Both the position numbers and the translations under genes were made by a program. From Prochlorococcus sp. AG-449-J16 (GTDB lineage: Bacteria > Cyanobacteriota > Cyanobacteriia > PCC-6307 > Cyanobiaceae): DNA of 49,735 bases. Positions 33,612 to 41,330 of this stretch are shown piece after piece. The stretch spans positions 1-49,735 of the forward strand of contig QCQK01000009.1 of the NCBI GenBank assembly GCA_003209565.1, written 5' to 3'. The notes beneath the pieces are model-generated. The model was not told the origin of the DNA. It searched no databases and saw only the letters and a program-made list of their open reading frames with translations. Positions within the stretch are counted from its first letter, which is position 1; the number at the start of each line of letters is the position of its first letter.

Positions 33612-33980
33612 ATGAATAAATTTGAATTTTTCAAAACAGGTAGTGTTCAATCAAGTTTTGGGGGTCAGTACAGTTATAAGGTAATTGGACCATGTTGCAG
33701 ACTCTATGACAGGGAAGAACTACCTTGGCCCTGCTCAAGGCTTGCTTGGAGAAGTAAGGAGCCTAGTTGGAGAAGAATAGGTTCTAGGTTTGTTGCTGAT
33801 ATGGCTTCAAGAAAATGCCCATCTTACTCAGTAGAGATTTTAGAGCCTGGATCAAAACCTGTTAAGACAGTTATAACTCTTTTTTCTAAGAAATTTTCTT
33901 CCGATATACAAGAATGGTGGTACAGCAAAAAACCAGGCTCAAAAGAGCCTGGTAATATCTTACCTTCTGAAGTTAGTTAA
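33612..33980 (+). CDS. Conserved-looking hypothetical protein (122 aa)
   Basis: A soluble protein rich in Trp, Arg and Ser with four cysteines: GPCCRLYDREELPWPCSRLA (three of them, residues about 28-43) and ASRKCPSYS (about 68). The Trp-rich stretch SKEPSWRRIGSRFVADMA is distinctive. I do not recognise a family. Its 3' coding end carries a palindrome that serves as a terminator for the opposite gene. ATG at 33612 is just 5 bases after the petF terminator T-run, an unusual spacing. Confidence 0.72.
   Translation: MNKFEFFKTGSVQSSFGGQYSYKVIGPCCRLYDREELPWPCSRLAWRSKEPSWRRIGSRFVADMASRKCPSYSVEILEPGSKPVKTVITLFSKKFSSDIQEWWYSKKPGSKEPGNILPSEVS
33926..33952 (-). terminator. Terminator of the pentapeptide gene, inside the opposite gene
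   Basis: CCAGGCTC (33933-33940), loop AAAA, GAGCCTGG (33945-33952): a perfect 8-bp hairpin. On the minus strand it is followed by TTTTTTGC, a classic terminator. It lies 38 bases after the minus-strand stop at 33990 but within the coding region of the plus-strand gene ending at 33980. On the plus strand there is no T-run. Confidence 0.75.
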
Positions 33981-33989
33981 CTATAAATA

Positions 33990-34553
33990 TTATGCTTTTG
34001 GCTTTGGAGGCATGTAACCTTTTAAGCCGGTGCATTCAAGACTGTCAATTGTATTAACTCCAGTTTGTGAGTTAGTTCCACTAGCTCTTTCACATAATGA
34101 TTTTCTTTGAGAAAGGTCAAGATTTGCGTCAGTAAAGTCTGCCCCATCAATAATTGCTCCATCAAAAACACTTTTCATTAGCTCACCATTGGTAAGATTC
34201 GCATCTGTAAAATCAGCATTATCAAAGCGTGTTGCATATGCAATCAGGTCCGTCATATTGGCTCCTTTAAAACTAGAGTTTTTTGCAGTTGTCACGCTCA
34301 TATATGCGCCTTGAAGATTAGCTTCTCCTAAATCTTGATTAGATAAATCATATTTAACATATTCAGTATTATGAAGATCGGCACCGTGTAGATCATCTTT
34401 TAGTACGTCAACTGATGAAGGATCACTAGGGTATAGTGCGTTTGCAGAGATTGGATTAATAAGTAAACCAATAATTAATGGAAGAAAAATAAATAGTCTT
34501 TTACAAGACTTATGTAGTGATGAAAAAATAGAAACCATTTCGATCAACATCAA
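33990..34553 (-). CDS. Pentapeptide-repeat thylakoid lumen protein
   Basis: An N-terminal signal peptide (residues about 18-40, RLFIFLPLIIGLLINPISANA) for export to lumen or periplasm is followed by pentapeptide repeats A(D/N)L/F-x-x. These are seen as DLHGADLHNTEYVKYDL, LGEANLQGAYMS, FDNADFTDANLTNGEL and FDGAIIDGADFTDANLDL. Two closing cysteines (CERASG, ECTGLKG) may form a disulfide. It resembles plant lumenal TL17-like proteins. Role in photosystem maintenance is inferred. The start could be any of the ATG codons at residues 1, 2 and 6. Its terminator is at 33926. Confidence 0.88.
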   Translation of the reverse strand: MMLIEMVSIFSSLHKSCKRLFIFLPLIIGLLINPISANALYPSDPSSVDVLKDDLHGADLHNTEYVKYDLSNQDLGEANLQGAYMSVTTAKNSSFKGANMTDLIAYATRFDNADFTDANLTNGELMKSVFDGAIIDGADFTDANLDLSQRKSLCERASGTNSQTGVNTIDSLECTGLKGYMPPKPKA

Positions 34554-34625
34554 TATAGAAAAACCTATGACTATTATTCCATGGGTTGGTCATTTGCGAC
34601 CCTTCTTCTCACGAACTGTTGCAGT

Positions 34626-35564
34626 TTATTTTATTTCTACCGTTAGAAAATCTTTTGCGAGCTGAGTATTTGGAAAAACTTTTTGAGCCTCTTTAAGCAA
34701 ATCGCTTGGCTTTATTACATTTTTATTGGTGTATCTTGGACTTAAATGAGTAATAATTAATTTTTTTGTATTAGATAATAACGCTGTTTTGGCAGCCATG
34801 ATTGTTGTGGAATGTAATTTTTCGTATGCCATGCTTTCGTCCTCCTCTGAAAAAGTCGATTCATGTACGAGCAAATCGGCATTTTTTGACAGTGAAACAG
34901 CAGATTCGCTAAAGATTGTATCCGTGCAATAAACAAAACTTTCACCTTCTCTAGGAGGTCCACAGAATTCTTTCCCATCAAATGTCCTGCCATCAGCTAA
35001 TACGACTTTTTTACCTTGTTGAAGTTCTGAATAAATTGGTCCAGGTGCTATTTTTAGAGACTTTGCTTTTTTGATATCAAATATGCCAGGCTTATCTTTT
35101 TCACTAACTCGATAACCATAAGCAGGAATTTTATGTTTAAGGCAGGCGCAATTTACTTTTATTTTGTTGTTTTCAAATAAAATTTCACTTTCTGATGCAA
35201 AATTTTCAACTTTCACAAAATGCAACGGAAAAGATAATTTGCAAAAACTACTTTTAAGAGCAGAATTTATAAAACCTTGCAATTCTGAAGGTCCATAAAG
35301 TTCAATACCATTACTATTTCCTGATAAACCCAAAGTAGCCAAAAGACCAGGCAAACCATAAATATGATCTCCATGCATATGTGTAATAAATATTTTCTTG
35401 ATTTGCGAAGATTTAATATTGCTTTTCATTATTTGATGTTGTGTTCCTTCCCCACAATCAAAAAGCCAAACTTCTGATGATTGTGATAATTTAAGTGCCA
35501 AGGAAGAAACATTTCTTGTTAAAGATGGGACTCCTGAGCTTGTTCCTAAGAAGGTGATATTCAC
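34626..35564 (-). CDS. rnz: Ribonuclease Z
   Basis: Endonuclease that removes 3' trailers from tRNA precursors. 312 residues, the short RNase Z form. Beta-lactamase core: FLGTSSGVPSLTRNVSS at the start, the metal motif THMHGDHIYGLPGL (residues about 61-74), then the KHKIPAYGYR segment with its His, the HEST motif VHESTF (near 231) and THLSPRY (near 272). tRNA genes here lack encoded CCA, so 3' processing by this enzyme is appropriate. Confidence 0.94.
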   Translation of the reverse strand: MNITFLGTSSGVPSLTRNVSSLALKLSQSSEVWLFDCGEGTQHQIMKSNIKSSQIKKIFITHMHGDHIYGLPGLLATLGLSGNSNGIELYGPSELQGFINSALKSSFCKLSFPLHFVKVENFASESEILFENNKIKVNCACLKHKIPAYGYRVSEKDKPGIFDIKKAKSLKIAPGPIYSELQQGKKVVLADGRTFDGKEFCGPPREGESFVYCTDTIFSESAVSLSKNADLLVHESTFSEEDESMAYEKLHSTTIMAAKTALLSNTKKLIITHLSPRYTNKNVIKPSDLLKEAQKVFPNTQLAKDFLTVEIK

Positions 35565-35653
35565 TTAATTATGATATTTTTATTTTTATATCTGGATTAA
35601 ATCTAGACTTTCAGTCAAACTAAGGCAAATTAAGAATTTGTTTTTTAAACAAA

Positions 35654-36829
35654 GTGATACTTAAATTTAAAAATAATTATATTAAATGGTGCCTAATTAG
35701 TATTTCGTTTATTTGTGTTTTTCAAAGTGAATCTGTTTTTGCATCTAAAGAGCCCATAATTAGAGTATTGATATCAAAAGATAACAATGTAAGGATTAGA
35801 TCAGATAAATCAATCCCTTTAACAATAGAGGGAAAATTCTTTTCAAATAAAAAAATAAAAGGCTTAACTTTGAAAAACGAGAAAAATAGAAATATTCTAT
35901 ATTTTGATAAGAATAAACAAAAAATATATGACTTAAAAAGTAATCAACAATTTCAAGTTAGATCATCTGATGGAAGAGGTATATGGGTAGGTCAAAAAAG
36001 ATATTCTGGTAAGCTTAATATTTTTTTACTTGATTCTGAAATATTGGTAGTAAATGTTTTAAAAATTGAAAAATACCTTAGTAGTGTAGTTGGTTCAGAA
36101 ATGCCAACAAAATGGCCTATAGAAGCATTAAAAGCACAAGCAATTGCCTCTAGAACTTATGCTTTAAAGCAAAAGGGAAATAATTTATTTGACATAGATT
36201 CGACTCAGAAAAATCAAGTTTATAATGGTTTGGAGTCAAGAACTTATAAAACTACCAGAGCCGTTAAAAGTACAAGATCTTTGGTTCTGACTCATAATAA
36301 TAAATTGATTAATGCATTGTTTCATAGTAGTTCAGGAGGAATGACAGAAAATAGTCAGGATGTGTGGAAGAATAAATACCCATATTTAACAAGTGTGAAA
36401 GATTTTGATAAAAAAAATCCAAATTTTAGATGGCAAAAAAAATTTTCAAGTAAAGAACTAACAAATTTATTTCCCAAGATTGGAGGATTAAAAAATATAG
36501 AGATTCTTGACATTACTCGTACTGGGCGGGTAAAAAATGTAAAACTTTTTGGTGATTATGGTTCTGATAAGATGTCTGGAGTAGATCTGAGAAAAAGATT
36601 AGGTCTCAAGAGTAATTTCGCGAGGTTTAAATTTTTTGAAGAGGAACCAAAAAACACATTTCCCATTAAACAAGGTTTAATAGTCTTCGGACAGGGATCT
36701 GGACATGGAGTAGGAATGAGTCAATGGGGTGCAAAATATATGGCCTCGAAAGGCCTAAAAGCTGAAAAAATTTTAAAACATTTCTACAGAGGTGTTCAGA
36801 TTAAACCTTTTAGAAATGATTACATTTGA
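35654..36829 (+). CDS. SpoIID/LytB-domain protein
   Basis: A GTG-started protein of 391 residues. A signal anchor spans residues about 12-30 (CLISISFICVFQSESVFA), then an N-terminal beta region. The SpoIID domain (about 145-385) shows YLSSVVGSEMPTKWPIEALK, AQAIASRTYAL, NALFHSSSGGMTENS and FGQGSGHGVGMSQWGAKYM. SpoIID in Bacillus is a lytic transglycosylase; cyanobacterial members probably act on peptidoglycan in the periplasm, which is inference. Ends 3 bases before the convergent truB stop. Confidence 0.9.
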   Translation: MILKFKNNYIKWCLISISFICVFQSESVFASKEPIIRVLISKDNNVRIRSDKSIPLTIEGKFFSNKKIKGLTLKNEKNRNILYFDKNKQKIYDLKSNQQFQVRSSDGRGIWVGQKRYSGKLNIFLLDSEILVVNVLKIEKYLSSVVGSEMPTKWPIEALKAQAIASRTYALKQKGNNLFDIDSTQKNQVYNGLESRTYKTTRAVKSTRSLVLTHNNKLINALFHSSSGGMTENSQDVWKNKYPYLTSVKDFDKKNPNFRWQKKFSSKELTNLFPKIGGLKNIEILDITRTGRVKNVKLFGDYGSDKMSGVDLRKRLGLKSNFARFKFFEEEPKNTFPIKQGLIVFGQGSGHGVGMSQWGAKYMASKGLKAEKILKHFYRGVQIKPFRNDYI

Positions 36830-36832
36830 AAA

Positions 36833-37744
36833 TTATTTTGCATTAAGGACTAATTTTGGATTTAGATTTGTTTTTTCTTTATTTAAAAAGCCTATACCTA
36901 GTAAATTTCCTTTTTTATCTATTACTTTAATGGGCTTTTTATGGTCAGAAATATTGATCTGTTTAAAGTTATTAATATCAATTTTAATTGTTCTACCAGT
37001 TTGCCAAAAATTGATTTCTTCATCATTATTTAATGCTAACGATGAAATGTGATTAAGAGCAGTAATGGTTGGAATAATAAAATTTTTTGCGTTTTTTTTA
37101 TCGATGTCGGATATTTTTATAGAATTTTGTTCATTAAATCCACAAGCAGAAATTCTTTTTAAGAGAAAAAGGCAACCCTCAGAATTAAGAACTTTACCCA
37201 AGTCTCTCGCAATTGATCTTATGTACGTACCTGCAGAACATTTGATTTTGATTTCTATGATTCCTTTTCTTTGATCCCATTTCATTAAAACTAGCTCCTC
37301 AATATTTACTTCTCTTGGTGCTAATTCAAAATTTTCATTATTAAAAAATTTTTTATAAGCTCTTTCACCGTTGACGTGTACGCTAGATATTTTTGGGGGA
37401 ATTTGTTTAATTATGCCTCTAAATTTATTTAAATATTGATCTAATTGCTCATCACTAATTATGGGCCAATCTTTTTGATTAATTATTTCTCCGTGAATAT
37501 CATCAGTATTAGTCTTTATCCCTAATTTAATCTTTCCTATGTATGTTTTACCCTGAGGCAGATATTGAATGAATCTTGTCGCATTACCTATTGCTATTGG
37601 TAAAGTTCCTGTAACTTCTGGATCAAGAGTTCCTGTGTGCCCGACTTTTTTTGTATTAAGTAACTTCCTCACTTGTTTTACACAATCATGAGAGGTGCAG
37701 CCTTTATGTTTATTAATTACTAAGAATCCATTTTTTGTTTCCAT
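36833..37744 (-). CDS. truB: tRNA pseudouridine(55) synthase
   Basis: Makes pseudouridine 55 in the T loop of tRNAs. 303 residues. N-terminal [17 protein letters not shown], the catalytic Asp motif [17 protein letters not shown] (Asp near residue 41), GERAYKKF and [15 protein letters not shown] (about 170-184). The C-terminal part is shorter than in proteins with a full PUA domain. Start ATG at 37744. Monocistronic. Confidence 0.94.
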   Translation of the reverse strand: METKNGFLVINKHKGCTSHDCVKQVRKLLNTKKVGHTGTLDPEVTGTLPIAIGNATRFIQYLPQGKTYIGKIKLGIKTNTDDIHGEIINQKDWPIISDEQLDQYLNKFRGIIKQIPPKISSVHVNGERAYKKFFNNENFELAPREVNIEELVLMKWDQRKGIIEIKIKCSAGTYIRSIARDLGKVLNSEGCLFLLKRISACGFNEQNSIKISDIDKKNAKNFIIPTITALNHISSLALNNDEEINFWQTGRTIKIDINNFKQINISDHKKPIKVIDKKGNLLGIGFLNKEKTNLNPKLVLNAK

Positions 37745-37818
37745 GTTTAATATTAAGAATGCTTTGAGAAAGATTTATTATCATCCTATGATTTTTGTAT
37801 TGAAAAAAAAATAAGAAA

Positions 37819-38559
37819 TTGAAAAACGATAGCCTCATTTTAGAAGAGTTTTTAGATAATGCTTTTAATTTAAAATTACATCTAATGGAATTCTTTTCGA
37901 TGAAAGAAAATGATTTAGATGGATTCCTTGCAAATGCAAAGATAAACTTGGCAAGTTTACATCCCGGGGATGCTCTAAGTAATGTTTCAGATTTCTATAC
38001 TGATATTGTTGGAGATCGGCATGTGGCAGATTTAGCTGCATGGCATATTACAAGCAAAAATTATATCTGTGATACTTTAAAACTTCAGCAGAGATTTTCT
38101 AGAGATTTAGTTTTAGATTTTGGAGGAGGGATTGGGACTCATGCCTTAGCTAATGCAATGTCTTCAAAAGTTGAGCATGTTTTTTTCATAGATATTAATC
38201 AAACAAATAGGAAATTCGTTGAATATAGGGCTAAGGAATTAGGGGTTGAAAAAAAACTTACTTTTTGTGAGTCGATTAAAGAGTCACAAATATCGAAATT
38301 TGATACGATAGTTTGTCTCGATGTTTTGGAACATCTTGCTGATCCAGCTTCTCAAATTGATGTTTTTAGTGAGATTATGGATTTTAATTCTGTGGCTTTA
38401 TTTAATTGGTATTTTTATAAAGGTGAAAAAAATGAATACCCTTTTCATATAGACGATAGTGCAATAGTTGAGATTTTTTTTAAGACACTTCAATCAAAGT
38501 ATATAGAAGTTTTTCATCCTATCCTTATAACTACAAGAGCGTACAAGAAAATTAAATAA
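37819..38559 (+). CDS. SAM-dependent methyltransferase-like protein
   Basis: A TTG-started protein of 246 residues. A helical N-terminal segment (residues about 1-70) precedes a class I methyltransferase core: [17 protein letters not shown] (SAM glycine loop, residues about 95-111), [13 protein letters not shown] (acidic end of strand 2), and [16 protein letters not shown] (about 169-184). The DxxEHxxDP motif is typical of methyltransferase_11/23. The substrate is unknown. It sits between truB and rpmA, not far from where kaiA might be sought, but has no resemblance to KaiA. It overlaps the rpmA end by 8 bases. Confidence 0.82.
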   Translation: MKNDSLILEEFLDNAFNLKLHLMEFFSMKENDLDGFLANAKINLASLHPGDALSNVSDFYTDIVGDRHVADLAAWHITSKNYICDTLKLQQRFSRDLVLDFGGGIGTHALANAMSSKVEHVFFIDINQTNRKFVEYRAKELGVEKKLTFCESIKESQISKFDTIVCLDVLEHLADPASQIDVFSEIMDFNSVALFNWYFYKGEKNEYPFHIDDSAIVEIFFKTLQSKYIEVFHPILITTRAYKKIK

Positions 38560-38812
38560 CGATATTGACTCTTTTTCTATTTCGCAGATTCCTTTTAATA
38601 CTTTCAAAAGTTACGGTTCCTTCTTTGAGTGCAAAAAGCGTGTCATCTTTACCTTTGCCAACGTTGATCCCTGGCAAAAAAGACGTACCTCTTTGGCGAA
38701 TTAAAATTGATCCAGCAGTTACTTTTTCTCCTCCATAAGCTTTAACACCCAATCTTTTGGAATTTGAATCTCTACCGTTTCTTGTAGAACCTGTTCCTTT
38801 TTTATGTGCCAT
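38552..38812 (-). CDS. rpmA: 50S ribosomal protein L27
   Basis: 86 residues, [19 protein letters not shown] at the N-terminus, then [20 protein letters not shown] and a [11 protein letters not shown] segment. The length matches bacterial L27, and the N-terminus reaches the peptidyl-transferase centre. It lies 9 bases behind rplU in the usual rplU-rpmA operon. The end overlaps the convergent methyltransferase gene by 8 bases. Confidence 0.97.
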   Translation of the reverse strand: MAHKKGTGSTRNGRDSNSKRLGVKAYGGEKVTAGSILIRQRGTSFLPGINVGKGKDDTLFALKEGTVTFESIKRNLRNRKRVNIVI

Positions 38813-38821
38813 AAGAAATGT

Positions 38822-39262
38822 TTAATTTGTAGATTTTTCAGATTTTGGTTTAGTTTCCTTTTTAACAGTATCCTTTTTAGAGGAAGACTTAGGAGTGCTT
38901 TTACCTAATGTTATTGATTTTACCATAACTCTTGTGAGTTCTTGCCTGTGACCCATCTTTCTTCTTGTCTTTTTTTTAGGGCGCATCTTATAGACAAGAA
39001 TTTTCTTATCTCTTTTATGAGAAACAACTTCTAATTCAATTTTTGCATCTTTTATGTAAGGTTTACCTATAGTAATAGAGTCTTTATTCTTTAAAAGTAA
39101 AACTTTTTCCAGTGTAATTTTTTCTTTTTCCTTTGCTTGCAACCTATCAATATCATAGTATCTGTTAACTTCGAACCAAAATTGTTGACCTGAAGTTTCT
39201 GCTATTGCATACAATTCATTACTTTTTGATGAATCGTTGACAGCGTTTTTGGAATTTGTCAT
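38822..39262 (-). CDS. rplU: 50S ribosomal protein L21, with N- and C-terminal extensions
   Basis: 146 residues versus about 103 in E. coli. The core (about 17-120) has YAIAETSGQQFWFEVNRYYD and KDAKIELEVVSHKRDKK. RPKKKTRRKMGHRQELTRV is the conserved basic close. It adds a polar N-terminal stretch (MTNSKNAVNDSSKSNEL) and a Lys/Ser/Glu-rich tail of about 25 residues. Both are plausible species-specific additions. The alternative of a later start would not remove the C-terminal tail. First gene of rplU-rpmA. A hairpin lies directly upstream in its leader. Confidence 0.95.
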   Translation of the reverse strand: MTNSKNAVNDSSKSNELYAIAETSGQQFWFEVNRYYDIDRLQAKEKEKITLEKVLLLKNKDSITIGKPYIKDAKIELEVVSHKRDKKILVYKMRPKKKTRRKMGHRQELTRVMVKSITLGKSTPKSSSKKDTVKKETKPKSEKSTN

Positions 39263-39276
39263 ATTTTTAAGACACT

Positions 39277-39311
39277 ATTAGGCTCAAATTTGTAATTTGA
39301 TTAAGCCTAAT
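39277..39311 (-). promoter_or_regulatory. Hairpin in the rplU leader
   Basis: On the minus strand, ATTAGGCT (39311-39304) pairs with AGCCTAAT (39284-39277), with an inner CAAATT/AATTTG pair and a small bulge. The 3' end is 14 bases before the rplU start. L21 leaders are known regulatory structures in some bacteria; that this is one is inference. It is also inside the kaiB upstream region (starts at 39407). Confidence 0.45.
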
Positions 39312-39327
39312 GAGCAATCGGAATTGT

Positions 39328-39356
39328 TTGTTTATTTTCTTATTTTGTAGTGTAAT
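39328..39356 (+). promoter_or_regulatory. Candidate kaiB promoter
   Basis: TTGTTT (39328-39333) and TGTAAT (39351-39356) are spaced by 17 bases, resembling a sigma-70 -35/-10. Transcription would start about 43 bases before the kaiB ATG. AT-rich DNA makes chance matches common. Confidence 0.4.
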
Positions 39357-39406
39357 AAGTCAAGGCCTATTTTAAATTTTTTATATCAATTTGAGGAACT
39401 TAAACA

Positions 39407-39724
39407 ATGGCAGCAAGAAAAACATATATTTTAAAACTCTATGTTGCTGGGAATACCCCTAATTCAATGAGAGCTTTAAATACTTTAAGAGAGATTTTAG
39501 AAAATGAATTTAAAGGAGTTTATGCCCTAAAAGTTATTGATGTACTCAAACAACCACAACTTGCAGAAGAAGATAAGATTTTGGCTACCCCAACCTTAGC
39601 TAAAATTTTACCTCCACCAGTTAGAAGAATAATTGGGGATCTCTCTGATAGAGAGAAAGTTTTAATTGGCTTAGATCTACTTTTTGATGAATTAACTGAA
39701 ACTGAATATAGTGGAGATAAGTAA
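39407..39724 (+). CDS. kaiB: Circadian clock protein KaiB
   Basis: 105 residues, thioredoxin-like fold-switching protein that binds KaiC CI in the dephosphorylation phase. [20 protein letters not shown] is the N-terminal strand and helix. [19 protein letters not shown] and [20 protein letters not shown] are the conserved middle. The acidic C-terminal extension of Synechococcus type is visible (TETEYSGDK). It is followed by kaiC 72 bases later (from the likely ATG at 39797) with no kaiA upstream. In Prochlorococcus, KaiB and KaiC work as an hourglass-like timer. Confidence 0.97.
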   Translation: MAARKTYILKLYVAGNTPNSMRALNTLREILENEFKGVYALKVIDVLKQPQLAEEDKILATPTLAKILPPPVRRIIGDLSDREKVLIGLDLLFDELTETEYSGDK

Positions 39725-39796
39725 TGTATATAAATTTTTTCAATTAAAGATAAATCTAATATTTATTTTGAATTGAATTTTCTTTTTAAAAACACC

Positions 39797-41326
39797 ATGA
39801 AAGTTAAGAAATTTGGCAAATCAAATAAAATGCAAGTACAAAAATTACCTACTGGCATAGAGGGCTTTGATGATGTTTGTAGGGGAGGATTGCCTATATC
39901 TCGCAGTACTCTCGTTAGTGGCACATCAGGAACGGGCAAAACTGTTTTTTCTCTTCAATACTTACACCATGGTATTTGTAATTTTGATGAACCTGGAATA
40001 TTCGTTACATTTGAAGAATCGCCACTGGATATAATAAGAAATGCAGCTAGTTTCGGATGGGACTTACAAGATTTAATTGATCAAAATAAGTTATTCATAT
40101 TAGATGCCTCTCCTGACCCTGACGGTCAAGATGTAGCGGGTAACTTTGACTTGTCTGGTCTTATTGAGAGAATTAGTTATGCAATCAGAAAATACAAAGC
40201 CAAAAGAGTTGCAATAGATTCAATAACTGCAGTCTTTCAACAGTATGACGCTATTTATGTTGTTAGAAGAGAAATTTTCAGACTTATAGCAAGATTAAAG
40301 GAAATAGGAGTAACAACTGTTATGACAACAGAAAGGGTAGATGATTATGGACCTATTGCTAGATATGGGGTAGAAGAATTTGTTTCTGATAATGTTGTTT
40401 TATTAAGGAATGTTTTAGAGTCAGAGAAAAGAAGAAGAACATTAGAAGTATTGAAGTTAAGAGGTACTGTTCATATGAAGGGTGAATATCCATTTACTAT
40501 GGGTAGTGATGGTATCAGTGTGTTTGCTCTTGGTGCAATGAGACTTACTCAAAGATCTTCAAACATTAGGATCAGTTCTGGAGTTAAAGATCTTGACGAA
40601 ATGTGTGGAGGAGGTTATTTTCAAGATTCAATTATTCTCGCCACAGGGGCTACTGGTACAGGTAAGACAATGCTTGTATCAAAATTTGTAGAAGATGCCT
40701 ATAACAATAATGAAAGAGCAATATTGTTTGCATATGAAGAATCTAGGGCTCAATTACTTAGAAATGCTACTAGTTGGGGAATAGATTTTGAAAAGATGGA
40801 AAGTGATGGGTTATTAAAAATTATTTGTGCATACCCCGAATCAACTGGTTTAGAAGATCACTTGCAAATCATAAAAACTCAAATCAATCAATTTAAACCA
40901 AAGAGAATGGCAATTGATTCTCTCTCCGCATTGGCCAGAGGTGTAAGCTTAAATGCATTTAGACAGTTTGTAATTGCAGTCACTGGCTATACAAAACAAG
41001 AAGAGATAGCTGGATTTTTTACTAATACTGCAGAAGAATTTATGGGAAGTCATTCTATTACCGACTCTCACATCTCAACCATTACTGATACCATTTTGTT
41101 ACTTCAATATGTAGAAATAAAAGGAGAAATGGCTAGAGCTTTAAATGTTTTTAAAATGCGGGGATCTTGGCATGATAAAAGAATAAGAGAATTTATTATT
41201 ACAAATCGAGGTCCTGAAATAAGAGATTCTTTTTCTAACTTTGAACAGATATTTAGTGGTGCTCCTCATAGAGTAGTTCCTGATCAAAATGTTCAAAATG
41301 TTTTTAAGGGATTAGATAATAATTAG
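39797..41326 (+). CDS. kaiC: Circadian clock ATPase/kinase KaiC
   Basis: 509 residues from ATG 39797; the open frame extends to TTG 39773, but the ATG gives the normal length. Two RecA-like domains: CI Walker A GTSGTGKT with catalytic FEESP, and CII Walker A GATGTGKT with YEESR. The phosphorylation pair Ser-Thr lies in SHISTITDT, so autophosphorylation should be preserved. The R-finger-like RGTVHMKGEYPF of CI is present. The C-terminal tail (FSNFEQIFSGAPHRV) is the region that binds KaiA in Synechococcus, kept here even though kaiA is not in the window. It ends 4 bases before the nblS stop (convergent). Confidence 0.97.
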   Translation: MKVKKFGKSNKMQVQKLPTGIEGFDDVCRGGLPISRSTLVSGTSGTGKTVFSLQYLHHGICNFDEPGIFVTFEESPLDIIRNAASFGWDLQDLIDQNKLFILDASPDPDGQDVAGNFDLSGLIERISYAIRKYKAKRVAIDSITAVFQQYDAIYVVRREIFRLIARLKEIGVTTVMTTERVDDYGPIARYGVEEFVSDNVVLLRNVLESEKRRRTLEVLKLRGTVHMKGEYPFTMGSDGISVFALGAMRLTQRSSNIRISSGVKDLDEMCGGGYFQDSIILATGATGTGKTMLVSKFVEDAYNNNERAILFAYEESRAQLLRNATSWGIDFEKMESDGLLKIICAYPESTGLEDHLQIIKTQINQFKPKRMAIDSLSALARGVSLNAFRQFVIAVTGYTKQEEIAGFFTNTAEEFMGSHSITDSHISTITDTILLLQYVEIKGEMARALNVFKMRGSWHDKRIREFIITNRGPEIRDSFSNFEQIFSGAPHRVVPDQNVQNVFKGLDNN

Positions 41327-41330
41327 TTGT

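Noticed and set aside
37819..38559. Idea that this gene is a diverged kaiA
   Set aside because: It has a clear SAM-binding loop and methyltransferase motifs, with no resemblance to the KaiA fold.
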